A DNA stretch of 64,000 bases from the NCBI GenBank assembly GCA_905479495.1, contig CAJQMR010000005.1, positions 372,001-436,000 of the forward strand, read 5' to 3'. Of this stretch, positions 1 to 8,810 are shown piece by piece (the stretch's first letter is position 1; every line of letters begins with the position of its first letter). The notes under the pieces were generated by a model, which saw only the letters and a list, made by a program, of their open reading frames with translations, was not told the origin of the DNA and ran no database searches. Source of the DNA: an uncultured Anaerolineae bacterium. Its GTDB lineage: Bacteria > Chloroflexota > Anaerolineae > Promineifilales > Promineifilaceae. A program made the position numbers and the translations under genes.

Positions 1-279
1 CATCCCAACCTTTCGCCAGAGCTGCATGACCGGATTGTGGCCGACTGCCAGACCTTGTGCCGCGCCTTTGGCTACGACATGAATACCTGCGAATTTGCCG
101 TGCGCGACGGCATCCCTTATGCCATCGACTTCATGAACCCGGCCCCGGACATGGACGTGAATTCGCTGGGCTACGAGTTCCACCGCTGGTGTGTGGAAGG
201 CATGGCCGACCTGTGCATTGGCCTGGCCCTGGAGCCACGCCCGCCAGTGGCCGAGACACGCTGGAACGAGTTGTTTTAG
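1..279 (+). CDS. ATP-grasp family protein, C-terminal fragment
   Basis: The reading frame is open from the first base and ends with TAG at 277-279, so only about 92 C-terminal residues are present. The stretch CEFAVRDGIPYAIDFMNPAPD looks like the last part of an ATP-grasp fold, where an acidic residue and an Asp/Asn-Pro pair hold the metal ions. Enzymes of this fold join a carboxylate to an amine or thiol at the cost of ATP. The substrate cannot be told from the fragment. The next gene, on the same strand after 128 bases, is a circularly permuted ATP-grasp protein, so the two may act in one ligase pathway. The family call is moderately sure; the function is unknown. Confidence 0.6.
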   Translation, partial: HPNLSPELHDRIVADCQTLCRAFGYDMNTCEFAVRDGIPYAIDFMNPAPDMDVNSLGYEFHRWCVEGMADLCIGLALEPRPPVAETRWNELF

Positions 280-292
280 GATGTGAAACCGA

Positions 293-370
293 CCCCCTCC
301 CTAACCCTCCCCCTGAAAAGGGGAGGGGATTGGCCCCTCTCCCTCTCAGGGAGAGGGCTGGGGTGAGGGT
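293..370. repeat. Intergenic CT/AG-rich double hairpin
   Basis: Two back-to-back imperfect hairpins, CCTCCCCCTG-AAAA-GGGGAGGGG and CCCTCTCCCTCTC-AGGGAGAGGG, fill the gap between the two ATP-grasp genes. There is no T-run, so it is not a classic terminator. It looks like one of the dispersed palindromic intergenic repeats common in this window. Confidence 0.6.
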
Positions 371-407
371 GGATTTTTGAGAGAAATGAAGACAGCAGGG
401 TGAGAAG

Positions 408-1757
408 ATGGCATTGAAGGAAGCAATACGAACCTACCATGATTTATTGACCGATGAGTTGGCGGCGGAGTCGCAGGGGCAGTTGGATGAGCAGATGGCG
501 CAGCGGGGTTTGTTTTTTGGCAAACGGCCGTTATGCACCGTGCTGCGTCCCCGTTTTTTAACCCCAGAGCAATACATTTATGTACGTAAATCGATTCGGC
601 CGCTGCTGCGTGCCTTCGAGAAAATCTCCGAGCTGGCCGTAGCGGATGCTGAGTTTTGCGCCCAGTTTGGCCTGCTGGATTGGGAAGAAGAACTCATCCA
701 GCACGATCCCAAATACAAGGGCCACACGCCGCTCACCCGGCTGGATGCCTTTTACGTCACCGAAAACAACGAGCTGAAGTTTACCGAGTACAACGCCGAA
801 GTGCCCGCCGCCTCGGCCTACAACGATGTGTTGAACGAGGTGTTTTATGGCCTGCCGGTGATGGGGGAATTTTTGCGCCAGTATGCGGTACGGCCGTTGC
901 CCACCCGACACAGCGTTTTACATGTTTTATTAGACGCTTACCGTCAGGCCGGTGGCACCAGTCGGCCGCAAATTGGCATTTTGGATTGGCACGATGTGCC
1001 CACGCGCAGCGAGTTTGAGTTGTTCACCCAATATTTTGAATCCCAGGGCTTTGCTACCAAGATTGTGGACCCGCGTGAAGTGGTTTATGAAAACGGCCGT
1101 TTGCACCATGAAGGCTTCCAGATTGACATCATCTACAAGCGGGTGCTCATTACCGAGCTGATTGAGCGAGGCGGGCTGGACCAGCCGGTGGTGCGCGCCG
1201 TGCGCGACGGCAATGTGTGTATGGTGAACCCGTTCCGCTGCAAAATTTTGTACAAAAAGATGAGCCTGGCGGTGCTGAGCGATGAGCGCAATGCCCATTT
1301 GTTTGATAAAGACGAAACGGCCGTTATCCACAACCATATTCCCTGGACCCGCACCGTGGAAGAACGCAAAACGGTGTACGGTGGCCTGCCCATCGACCTG
1401 ATTCCTTTTATGCACAAATACAAAGACCAGCTGGTGCTAAAGCCCAACGACGATTACGGGGGGCACGGCATTGTGTTGGGCTGGCAAACCAACGCCAGCG
1501 GCTGGGAACAGGCGGTGCAAAACGCCCTGGAAAACCCATACATTGTGCAGGAGCGGGTGGTGATTCCCGAAGAACCGTACCCCAGCATGGTGGACGGCCG
1601 TTTGCAAATCTACAACCGCATGTTAGACACCGCCCCCTTTATTTTCCACGGTGATTATGTGGATGGCTGCCTGACCCGCCTCTCCACCGACCCGCTGCTC
1701 AACGTCTCCGCCGGAGGTGGCTCCACCGTGCCCACGTTTGTGGTAGAAAAAAGGTAA
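408..1757 (+). CDS. Circularly permuted ATP-grasp protein
   Basis: A 449-residue soluble protein without a signal peptide. The middle and C-terminal parts carry features of the circularly permuted ATP-grasp group: an acidic/Asn cluster near residue 125 (KFTEYNAEVPA), an IDIIYKRV strand near residue 240, and a nucleotide-binding block LVLKPNDDYGGHGIVLGW near residues 342-360, followed by IVQERV and a Gly-rich GGGSTVPTF end. Family members form amide bonds with ATP, often in peptide or glutathionylspermidine-like chemistry. The specific substrate here is unknown. It lies directly behind another ATP-grasp gene on the same strand, which suggests a joint pathway. The start at 408 (ATG) follows an AG-rich stretch. 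Confidence 0.72.
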   Translation: MALKEAIRTYHDLLTDELAAESQGQLDEQMAQRGLFFGKRPLCTVLRPRFLTPEQYIYVRKSIRPLLRAFEKISELAVADAEFCAQFGLLDWEEELIQHDPKYKGHTPLTRLDAFYVTENNELKFTEYNAEVPAASAYNDVLNEVFYGLPVMGEFLRQYAVRPLPTRHSVLHVLLDAYRQAGGTSRPQIGILDWHDVPTRSEFELFTQYFESQGFATKIVDPREVVYENGRLHHEGFQIDIIYKRVLITELIERGGLDQPVVRAVRDGNVCMVNPFRCKILYKKMSLAVLSDERNAHLFDKDETAVIHNHIPWTRTVEERKTVYGGLPIDLIPFMHKYKDQLVLKPNDDYGGHGIVLGWQTNASGWEQAVQNALENPYIVQERVVIPEEPYPSMVDGRLQIYNRMLDTAPFIFHGDYVDGCLTRLSTDPLLNVSAGGGSTVPTFVVEKR

Positions 1758-1758
1758 T

Positions 1759-1828
1759 GGGACACAGATTTTCACAGATAAACACAGATTTTTTCTTTAT
1801 CTGTGAAAATCTGTGTTTATCTGTGTCC
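1759..1828. repeat. ACAGATTTT-type palindromic intergenic repeat
   Basis: An inverted repeat of about 70 bp. The left arm GGACACAGATTTTCACAGAT is mirrored by ATCTGTG...ATCTGTGTCC on the right, around a T-rich loop. A second copy of the same family lies at 63687-63757. The element sits between two co-directional genes. Confidence 0.75.
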
Positions 1829-1853
1829 TATTTTGTTTGAAGCAGGTAAAGTT

Positions 1854-2204
1854 ATGAGCATCGAAGACCAAATCGACCAGGCTATGATTCAGATGTTTGC
1901 CCAGATGCACGCCCGTTTTGGCAAAGCCGTCAAAGGACAATGGTTTTACGATGGTGAAGCGTGCCCTGGCTGCGGCCGAAAAGTGGACGCAATGCGCCAC
2001 AAAGGCAAGGATGCCCTCTCGCTCAATGGCTATATTTACCGCAAGCGGGGTATTTTGATTGGCTACATTTTGTGCGGCCGCTGCGCCAACGAGATTCATC
2101 ATGCCGCCAGGCGCAACCCCGGTGTGCAAATTGCCCGCCACGACATCATTGAAGCCAACCTGGGCCAGGCATACGAAGCCCACATGAGCAAAATGGACGC
2201 TTAA
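1854..2204 (+). CDS. Small zinc-ribbon protein of unknown function
   Basis: The ATG at 1854 preceded by GCAGGTAAAG gives 116 residues. The frame is open further upstream, but that part lies inside the palindromic repeat and is unlikely to be translated. Residues about 38-41 hold CPGCGRK and residues about 77-80 hold CGRC, so four cysteines could bind one zinc ion. The spacing, about 35 residues between the two CxxC pairs, fits a zinc ribbon. The rest is mainly helical with no membrane segment. No named family was recognised. It could be a nucleic-acid-binding or adaptor protein, but nothing nearby supports a particular role. Confidence 0.6.
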   Translation: MSIEDQIDQAMIQMFAQMHARFGKAVKGQWFYDGEACPGCGRKVDAMRHKGKDALSLNGYIYRKRGILIGYILCGRCANEIHHAARRNPGVQIARHDIIEANLGQAYEAHMSKMDA

Positions 2205-2256
2205 TAAAATCCAAAGATTAACTACATTTTTAACAAAATTATTTTATCTTTTGATT

Positions 2257-2358
2257 GTCATTCTGAGCGGAGTCTTCGGAGCGAAGAATCCCTTTAATGC
2301 TAGAAATTTTAAGCGACGGCTTAGGTTGCAGGGATGCTTCGGGGGACCTCAGCATGAC
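2257..2358. repeat. GTCATTCTGAG palindromic repeat, copy 1
   Basis: The ends GTCATTCTGAG and CTCAGCATGAC are imperfect inverted repeats, with internal GAAGAATCCC and GGGATGCTTC also mirrored. It is about 102 bp with no reading frame. Related copies lie at 2926-3051 and 37295-37412, so this is a dispersed MITE- or REP-like family. Confidence 0.75.
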
Positions 2359-2411
2359 AGTTAGGAATTTAGAAAACTTTTTTAACGATGTAGTATCGCA
2401 GATTAAATGAG

Positions 2412-2441
2412 CAAAATCTGCAAAATCTGCGAAATCTGCGG
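2412..2441 (+). repeat. Triple AAATCTGC tandem motif before ybaK-like gene
   Basis: Three near-identical copies of (C/A)AAAATCTGC follow each other with a period of about 10 bases, ending 7 bases before the start codon of the next gene. It would lie in the leader of that gene. Function is unknown; it may be another intergenic repeat type. Confidence 0.5.
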
Positions 2442-2448
2442 ATAAAAA

Positions 2449-2913
2449 ATGATGGAAACTCCCGTAACCCGCGAACTCGATCAGAAACAAATCCCCTACG
2501 AACTGTTCACCCACGACGGCCCGGTGCGCTCTCTGGAGCAGGCGGCCGCCGAGCGTAACCAGCAGCCGGAGCAGGTGGTGCGCAGCCTGCTTTTTCGGTT
2601 GGCGGCAGAAGAATTCCTCATGGTGCTGGTGGCCGGGCCGCAGCAGATCGATTGGAAGCAGCTGCGTCGCACGCTGGGCCAATCTCGCCTGACGATGGCC
2701 AAACCAGATGAACTGCGGCGTATAACCGGCTATGAAATTGGCGCGGTGGCTCCGTTTGGCCTGCCCCAGCCGGTGCGCGTCCTTATTGATCAATCCGTCC
2801 TGGACCAAGAAGAGATTTCCATGGGGTCTGGGGTAAGGGGAACGGCCGTCCTGCTAAAAACGGCCGATTTGCTTAATGCGCTTGGGGAAGATGTGGAGAT
2901 TGTGTCGTTGTAG
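2449..2913 (+). CDS. YbaK/EbsC-family aminoacyl-tRNA deacylase-like protein
   Basis: 154 residues, the usual length for a free-standing YbaK/ProX domain. Members hydrolyse mischarged aminoacyl-tRNA, for example Cys-tRNA(Pro). The sequence has the N-terminal IPYELFTHDGPVRSLEQAA stretch, the central LVAGPQQIDWKQL segment, and the Gly-rich C-terminal part with GYEIGAVAPFGL, followed by a VLIDQSVLD strand and the SMGSGVRGTAVLL end. These match the fold's typical order, in which the G-x-x-P-F-G loop forms the active site. It is cytosolic. The start at 2449 has a second ATG immediately after it. It stands alone between two palindromic repeats, so it is probably transcribed by itself. Confidence 0.8.
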   Translation: MMETPVTRELDQKQIPYELFTHDGPVRSLEQAAAERNQQPEQVVRSLLFRLAAEEFLMVLVAGPQQIDWKQLRRTLGQSRLTMAKPDELRRITGYEIGAVAPFGLPQPVRVLIDQSVLDQEEISMGSGVRGTAVLLKTADLLNALGEDVEIVSL

Positions 2914-2925
2914 GGCAAACCAATT

Positions 2926-3051
2926 GTCATTCTGAACGCAGCGAAGAATCCCAACGGTCTAACCATCAAGCCTACCTGGTTCACAAGCAAGGATTCCGAT
3001 TAGCAAGATTTAAAGGGATTCTTCATTTCGCTGCGCTCCATTCAGAATGAC
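2926..3051. repeat. GTCATTCTGAA palindromic repeat, copy 2
   Basis: The left end GTCATTCTGAACGCAGCGAA and right end TTCGCTGCGCTCCATTCAGAATGAC mirror each other, with internal GAATCCC and GGGATTC. It separates the convergent genes ending at 2913 and 3064 and may also stop transcription from both sides. Confidence 0.78.
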
Positions 3052-3063
3052 GTGTTTTAGGTC

Positions 3064-3849
3064 TTACCCCAAAACCAGCTCGACGCCTTCCGGCAGCGGG
3101 TCTTCTTCTGGCTCTGGCGTGGACGGCCGTTCCTCATCTGCATCGCGCTGTGGGGTGCGGGCTACCAGTTCAAAGCCCCAATGTGCCAGGTCCCGGTTTG
3201 GCTCCCCATCATAATGGGTAAGAATCAGGTAGGCCAAGGCCAGGCGCAGTTTCTTGGCCAACGCCTCACACGCAGCCTCTAAGCTGGTGTGCTGGCTCAG
3301 CCGTTCTTGCCGGGCCTGGTCGCGCTGCTGCCGCTGCTGCACCAAATCATCCCGAAGCGTGATGACATCTGCCAATAAGGGTTGGCTGAACTGCTCAGCG
3401 ACGGGGCGGGCTTGCTCGTTGGCAATGTATTGGCTGAGGCAGGTGATGATGTCATCCCGGCCGCGTGGCGTGAGGATGTTGCCCGCGCCACGGCCCGTCT
3501 GGCGCACAAAAAAGCCCCAGGCCTGGGCCAGCTCTGGGGTGTTGGCAAAACGCCCTTCCAATAAATTGCGAATCTGGCCGACGGTGCTGCGGGCAGTGGC
3601 ATCCAGCCGTTTGAGCGTTTCTGAGGCTGTTTTGCGGCTGATTTCTTGGGTAACAGAGGTGGCCTGGGCCGCCAGGGCGGTGGACAATGCTGTGCCGATG
3701 TCGGCGGTAAACGGAGTCTGGTCTTCGCTGGGCAGGCTGTTTTCATACTGCATAAAAGCCTGAGCCAGGGTGATGGTCTCTTGTTTTTGCTGCTTCAGGG
3801 GCAAGATAACCCGGTGGGCGGACCCATTGTTAAATTGAAAACGAATCAT
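3064..3849 (-). CDS. Hypothetical helical protein with acidic tail
   Basis: The ATG at 3849 has GGAG eight bases upstream and gives 261 residues. A longer frame exists but lacks a good ribosome site. The protein begins MIRFQFNNGSAHRVILPLK, continues with a long, mostly helical body rich in Ala, Gln and Arg (residues about 60-200, with a coiled-coil-like DDLVQQRQQRDQARQERL run), and ends in an acidic, Pro-rich tail (TPEPEEDPLPEGVELVLG). No signal peptide, membrane segment or known catalytic motif was found, and no family was recognised. It is transcribed alone on the minus strand. It is probably real because its codon use matches the neighbours and the start is well placed. Confidence 0.6.
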   Translation of the reverse strand: MIRFQFNNGSAHRVILPLKQQKQETITLAQAFMQYENSLPSEDQTPFTADIGTALSTALAAQATSVTQEISRKTASETLKRLDATARSTVGQIRNLLEGRFANTPELAQAWGFFVRQTGRGAGNILTPRGRDDIITCLSQYIANEQARPVAEQFSQPLLADVITLRDDLVQQRQQRDQARQERLSQHTSLEAACEALAKKLRLALAYLILTHYDGEPNRDLAHWGFELVARTPQRDADEERPSTPEPEEDPLPEGVELVLG

Positions 3850-4120
3850 GATGATGCTCCTTTTGGGGAAACCCCCAGGCATGAACAGCTGTGCAGGCAG
3901 GGCTGCCGGAACGGGATCATGGGCCTGGCTAAAGCGCCGCAAGCGCACCGATGCGCCGTATGGATGATACAAAACGATGACTGATTAACAGTGGTCTTTG
4001 GCTAACAATCTCCCCAACAGCTGACGTTTAGATCTGGCACGATCCAAACAAATTGCTAAGTTGAGACAAATTGTAAAAAGGTTGGGGCGGCGGCAAAATA
4101 GGAATTTGGGTTGATAAACG

Positions 4121-4352
4121 CACCTTATTGGCACTTTAGATAGCAAAACAGGTCGCAACAGACACCTATCGGGCCAATAAGATAGCAAAACAGGTTAAAA
4201 CACGGCCGTTTGCCACCCCAGACACCCCCAATCAGGGTAAAACAGGCCAATTGTTGGCTCGATGAAGTGGGTAAATGGTTGAGAAACGGCCGTTTGCCCG
4301 CCAAACCACCCCATTTTTAGCCCGCGCAGGGGTCTAAAGTGCCAATAAGGTG
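4121..4352. mobile_element. Non-coding element with perfect 20-bp terminal inverted repeats (MITE-like)
   Basis: CACCTTATTGGCACTTTAGA at 4121-4140 is repeated as its exact reverse complement at 4333-4352. The 232-bp element contains two direct copies of GATAGCAAAACAGGT (4139-4153 and 4181-4195), several AAACAGGCC variants and two ACGGCCGT palindromes. No credible gene lies inside. No clear target-site duplication was seen. The surrounding gap, 3850-4682, holds no other supported feature. Confidence 0.6.
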
Positions 4353-4682
4353 TGCAAACAGGCCTCATCCGGCAGCTATCGCACACAAAAGGTATGAAAC
4401 TTAACCCAATTTCCCCATGGTAAGCGAGGGAAGCAAGCCAAACCATATTAAAATTGAGCGTTGGTATGATGCCTGCATCTTTTTTTGCCGGGTGCCAGCC
4501 TGTTGTCATGAAAGTTTATATTTGCTATGATGTCGGCGCGAGTTTGAGTGCAGGCGGCCAGATTGCCAGCGACCTGCGGCACCAACCCAGCTAATAGTAA
4601 ATTCATAAGGTCATCTTTGGCCGTCCCAGAAGACACGTCATAGCAGACAGGTGAGTATTTTTGTTGAACGAGGTACGAAATA

Positions 4683-5291
4683 ATGCCAAAGAAAATCAGC
4701 CTACCAATTGTCATATCAATCATCATAACAGTCGCAGCACTAGGCGGAATAATTGCGCGTATCATGATGCCCACTATGATGTTCGACAGCATCACATTGT
4801 GGTTAATTGCGATAGCTATCCTTCCCTGGCTTGCTCCTCTCGTTAAGAGCATCGAATGGGGCGGAGCAAAAATCGAGTTTCATGATCGTCTAAAGAATCT
4901 CGAAAAAGAGAACAAAAAGATGCATCAGGAGATGGATCATATAGTTCTGAAGCTAGAAAGGGTGAGTAAGCGTGCTTCAACCCAATTTGTGCCGCAACCT
5001 ATTGTGGGTTCACGTCCACATTCATCTGCCTTTGTCCATACAGCTACTAACCACAATACACATGACAATTACACTATCATTGACAACCAACTTCTGAACA
5101 AGAATCCAAAGGCTCTCTTGTTTGTGACTCAGAATTGGAGTTCTAGTATAGGCAAAACTGGTATCTATAATCCGCAGCCTATTGGCGTCTGGTACACAAA
5201 TGAAGGCAATTGGTCAATTTTCAATCAAGATAGGAGCATCAAAATGCCTATCGGAGCCGCTTTCAATGTACAGGTGTTCAGTGAGCGGTAA
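4683..5291 (+). CDS. Membrane-anchored coiled-coil protein with DUF7452-like C-terminal domain
   Basis: 202 residues. Two hydrophobic helices (about residues 6-28 and 36-54) are followed by a coiled coil (KNLEKENKKMHQEMDHIVLKL, about 70-92), a Ser/His/Thr-rich linker, and a C-terminal domain (about 135-202) with LLFVTQNW, NPQPIGVWY, NWSIFNQD and AAFNVQVF. This pattern resembles the repeat unit I know as DUF7452, which is often exposed on the cell surface and has no known activity. It is AT-richer than its neighbours and lies 127 bases before a restriction-modification gene, so it may have arrived with the defence island. Function is unknown. Confidence 0.65.
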   Translation: MPKKISLPIVISIIITVAALGGIIARIMMPTMMFDSITLWLIAIAILPWLAPLVKSIEWGGAKIEFHDRLKNLEKENKKMHQEMDHIVLKLERVSKRASTQFVPQPIVGSRPHSSAFVHTATNHNTHDNYTIIDNQLLNKNPKALLFVTQNWSSSIGKTGIYNPQPIGVWYTNEGNWSIFNQDRSIKMPIGAAFNVQVFSER

Positions 5292-5418
5292 ATCCTAATG
5301 AGGGCAAGTGATTAGAGCCTAGTCAAGAACCATGTCAAAGCATACATCTGTCGCTTGGCATTGAATGTTGCAAAAATTATGATATTGACTACAAGATTTT
5401 CTCTAAAATTGGAAATTT

Positions 5419-8334
5419 ATGTCTAAAACAATGACCCCCAAAGAATTCGTCGCCAAGTGGTCCCAAATTCAGCAAAAAGAAACGGCCGTTTCCCAATCAC
5501 ACTTTAACGACATCTGCCACCTCGTCGGCCACCAGACCCCGCTCGCCTACGATCCTTCCGGTAAAAACTTTTCCTTTGAAACCCAAACCGCCAAACCAGA
5601 CGGTGCCAAAGGCTTCGCCGATGTCTTCTTCCGCGAACACTTCATCTGGGAATACAAAGGCCCCCACAAAGATTTAGACAAAGCCTACCAGCAGCTCCAG
5701 CTTTACCGTGAAGCCTTAGAGAATCCCCCGCTGCTCATCACCAGCGACATCCATACCATCGTCATTCACACCAACTTCAACAACTACCCCATCCAACAGC
5801 ACGAGATCACCTTTGATGAAATACTCAAAGGCAGCGGCGTCGAAAAGCTTACCTGGGTATTCTTCGAGCCGGAGCGCTTCAAGCCCGAGAAAACCCGCCA
5901 AAACATCACCAAAGCCACCGCCGATTCTTTGCTCCGCGTTGCCGAGGAGATGAAAAAGCACCGCGACACGCTAGACAAGGGCACCTTCACCAACGAGCAG
6001 CTCGCCCACTTTCTCGTCCGCCTCCTCTTCGCCCTCTTCGCTGAAGACATGGGCCTCCTGCCCGACAACCTCTTTACCCAGATTGTCAAAGCCCGCGGCG
6101 GCAATTACGGCGAGCTGCGCCCCGTCCTGCAAGAACTGTTTGCCAAGATGCGCGACGGCGGCACCTTCGGCCTGTGGCCCATCCGCCACTTCGACGGCAC
6201 CCTGTTCGACAACGACTTCGTCCCCGACATCCCCCACGACCTCGGCCGCCTGCTCCTGCAAGCCGCCGAGCAAGATTGGTCCCAGGTGGACCCCTCCATT
6301 TTTGGCACCCTCTTCGAGCGGGTCATCGACGAAGACAAACGCGCCCAGCTCGGTGCCCACTACACCAGCGAAGACGACATCATGCTCATTGTCGAGCCGG
6401 TCCTCATGGAACCCCTCAAGCGCAAATGGAACCAGGTGCGCCAGGAAGCCAACCAGCTCCTGCACCTGGCTAAAAACGATGAAAAGAAACGGCAGCAGGC
6501 CCACCAGATGCTGGTCACCTTTGCCGCCGAGATTGCCGCCCTGCGCCTGTTAGACCCCGGCTGCGGTTCCGGCAACTTCCTGTACGTTGGCTTGCGCGAG
6601 CTGCTCAGCCTGCAAAAAGAAGTCATCGCCTTTGCCGCCCGCTGGACGCTGCCCCCCATCGAGCTAACCGTAGACCCGCAGCAAGTTTACGGTATCGAGA
6701 TCAACCCCTACGCCCATGAGTTGGCCCAGATCACCGTCTGGATCGGCTACCTGCAATGGCGCGCTGAAAATGGCTTCGGCGAGATAGACGACCCCATTCT
6801 CCGGCCGCTGCGCAACATCAAGCGCATGGATGCAATTCTGGCTTATGATGAAAACGGCCGTCCCGTTGAACCTGAGTGGCCAAAGGCTGATGTGATTATC
6901 GGCAATCCCCCATTTCTAGGAGGCAACAAAATACGGCAAGAACTAGGTGATAAAACTGTAGATAGTCTGTTCAATTTATACGATGGTCGACTGCCTGCTT
7001 TTGCTGATTTGGTCTGCTACTGGTTTGAAAAAGCGCGGGCAAAAATCGAACGAAGCGAGAGTAGCCGCGCGGGATTAATTGCTACCAATTCTATTCGTGG
7101 TGGGGCAAACCGGGAAGTGTTGAAGCGGATCAAGGAAACAGGCGATATTTTTATGGCTTGGAGTGACAATCCCTGGATTTTGGACGGCGCGGCAGTTCGT
7201 GTTTCGATTGTCGGTTTTGATAACGGCGTTCAAGTCAGCAGAATTCTAGATGGCATTAGTGTTCAAGCAATTAACTCCGACTTGACTCAATCCGCCGACC
7301 TAACTTTGGCAACTCCGCTAAGAGAAAATCAAAAAATTTGCTTGAGGACGGATGAAAAAGGTGGACCATTCGACATCCCTGACGACTTGGCTCAAAAGAT
7401 GCTGGAAAATAGCAATCCAAGTGGCAAATCAAATTCAGATGTTATTTTTCCTTGGGTGAACGGCCTAGACATAGTCCGACGTAACAGAAACATGTGGATA
7501 ATTGATTTTGGAATTGACACACCAAAGGAAACTGCGGAAAAGTATTCACTCCCGTTTGACTACGTTGAGCAAAATGTTAAACCTATGCGGGAAAATAATC
7601 GGGTTGATAGACTTCGAGAGCAGTGGTGGTTACATCGTGTTCCTGGAGCTGACATGCGTGACTCGCTTGCCAGATTAGAGCGATTTATTGTTACGCCTGC
7701 AGTAGCTAAACATAGGTTGTTTGCTTGGTTAAATGCTCCAACAATGCCTGACCATCAACTATATGCTTTTGCACGTGATGATGATTATTTTTTCGGTGTA
7801 TTGCATTCACGATTACATGAGATTTGGGCGCTGCGAGCGGGAACATGGTTAGGTAAAGGCAACGATCCGCGCTACACACCCACTACCACCTTTGAAACCT
7901 TTCCCTTCCCCTGGCCACCCGGCCAGGAACCCGGCGAAGCTGAAGACCCCCGCGTCGCTGCCATCGCCCAGTGGGCGCGGGCGCTGGTCGCCTGGCGCGG
8001 CAACTGGCTCAATCCCCCCCGCGAAGGCATGTACGCCGGACTGGGCGCAGCCTACGACAAACTAATCAAAAACCGCACCCTCACCAACCTCTACAACGGC
8101 CTCGTCTACTACCGGGAAACCGTCAAAGCAGGCAAACTCTTCGACCGCGCCGAATTCGACAAAGTCACCCGCAAATCCGTCGGCCGTGACGACATTCAGG
8201 AACTTGATGATATTCATGCTGCATTGGATACGGCCGTGCTAAACGCCTACAACTGGCCCCACGATCTAACAGACGAACAAATCCTAGAACGCCTGCTGGC
8301 GCTGAATCTTGAGCGGGCAGCCAGGCAATCATGA
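5419..8334 (+). CDS. Type IIL (MmeI-like) restriction-modification enzyme
   Basis: 971 residues combining nuclease, methyltransferase and specificity functions in one chain. The N-terminal nuclease has a PD-(D/E)xK pattern: Asp in FADVFF near residue 68 and EYK in FIWEYKGPHK near residues 79-81. The N6-adenine methyltransferase carries motif I DPGCGSGNF (about 379-387) and motif IV NPPFLGG (about 496-502), the latter typical of MmeI relatives. The region from about 500 to 815 includes the target-recognition part, and helices follow to the C-terminus. Such enzymes methylate one strand of an asymmetric site and cut about 20 bases away. Base composition drops sharply from about 6880 to 7860 and rises again afterwards, so the specificity module looks exchanged. 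The recognition sequence cannot be read from the protein. Confidence 0.88.
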   Translation: MSKTMTPKEFVAKWSQIQQKETAVSQSHFNDICHLVGHQTPLAYDPSGKNFSFETQTAKPDGAKGFADVFFREHFIWEYKGPHKDLDKAYQQLQLYREALENPPLLITSDIHTIVIHTNFNNYPIQQHEITFDEILKGSGVEKLTWVFFEPERFKPEKTRQNITKATADSLLRVAEEMKKHRDTLDKGTFTNEQLAHFLVRLLFALFAEDMGLLPDNLFTQIVKARGGNYGELRPVLQELFAKMRDGGTFGLWPIRHFDGTLFDNDFVPDIPHDLGRLLLQAAEQDWSQVDPSIFGTLFERVIDEDKRAQLGAHYTSEDDIMLIVEPVLMEPLKRKWNQVRQEANQLLHLAKNDEKKRQQAHQMLVTFAAEIAALRLLDPGCGSGNFLYVGLRELLSLQKEVIAFAARWTLPPIELTVDPQQVYGIEINPYAHELAQITVWIGYLQWRAENGFGEIDDPILRPLRNIKRMDAILAYDENGRPVEPEWPKADVIIGNPPFLGGNKIRQELGDKTVDSLFNLYDGRLPAFADLVCYWFEKARAKIERSESSRAGLIATNSIRGGANREVLKRIKETGDIFMAWSDNPWILDGAAVRVSIVGFDNGVQVSRILDGISVQAINSDLTQSADLTLATPLRENQKICLRTDEKGGPFDIPDDLAQKMLENSNPSGKSNSDVIFPWVNGLDIVRRNRNMWIIDFGIDTPKETAEKYSLPFDYVEQNVKPMRENNRVDRLREQWWLHRVPGADMRDSLARLERFIVTPAVAKHRLFAWLNAPTMPDHQLYAFARDDDYFFGVLHSRLHEIWALRAGTWLGKGNDPRYTPTTTFETFPFPWPPGQEPGEAEDPRVAAIAQWARALVAWRGNWLNPPREGMYAGLGAAYDKLIKNRTLTNLYNGLVYYRETVKAGKLFDRAEFDKVTRKSVGRDDIQELDDIHAALDTAVLNAYNWPHDLTDEQILERLLALNLERAARQS

Positions 8335-8810
8335 TACTTTTCTAAAAAGCGATCGAATATGGGAGTTAGGCGATCACTGAAGCATAAGTGGCACGGTGAG
8401 GGCACCGACCACAGCAAATTATGAAAACCTGTCCATAGCAGAGGGGATTTGTAGAACATCCTAGACCGGCGTGGGCATTTGAACCGAAACCTGCGAAAAG
8501 CACATTTCATTTTTTATCTCGATGTACAAAGGCAAATTAGTCGCTCAAACAGCTTGAATTAGATTGTTTTTACTCTAGCTTTATTGCTGCCATCAGAGCA
8601 TAGTGGGATGATCACCAAAGTTAAAGTCTATTTAGATTTGACTGCGAATCAACTCTAGATTAATAATAAAATTAGTTAGCTATTGTTTAGCTGTGGCACT
8701 CTGGATCAACTGGTAGTCAAATCTAGCAACAAGCGAGAAACATTCTATCCTAAAAATTTGCGTTGGTGATGTACAAATCTTCATAATTCTTAAACAAAGA
8801 GGGTGTAATC
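8335..8810. other. Gene-free AT-rich gap before the NACHT gene
   Basis: No credible reading frame, RNA gene or strong hairpin was seen here. The stretch is clearly AT-richer than the window average and probably holds the promoter of the NACHT gene, but no convincing -35/-10 pair could be chosen. Confidence 0.4.

Noticed and set aside
4195..4509. Open frames in the gap around the inverted-repeat element
   Set aside because: They cross the element's end, lack ribosome sites, and show no protein family features.
5716..6659. Long antisense open frames opposite the restriction-modification gene
   Set aside because: The sense gene there is GC-rich and keeps all family motifs; the antisense frames are shadows without ribosome sites or recognisable domains.
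8367..8373. GTTAGGC, a possible attC R' box after the restriction gene
   Set aside because: No matching RYYYAAC box with a bulged hairpin was found at a suitable distance.
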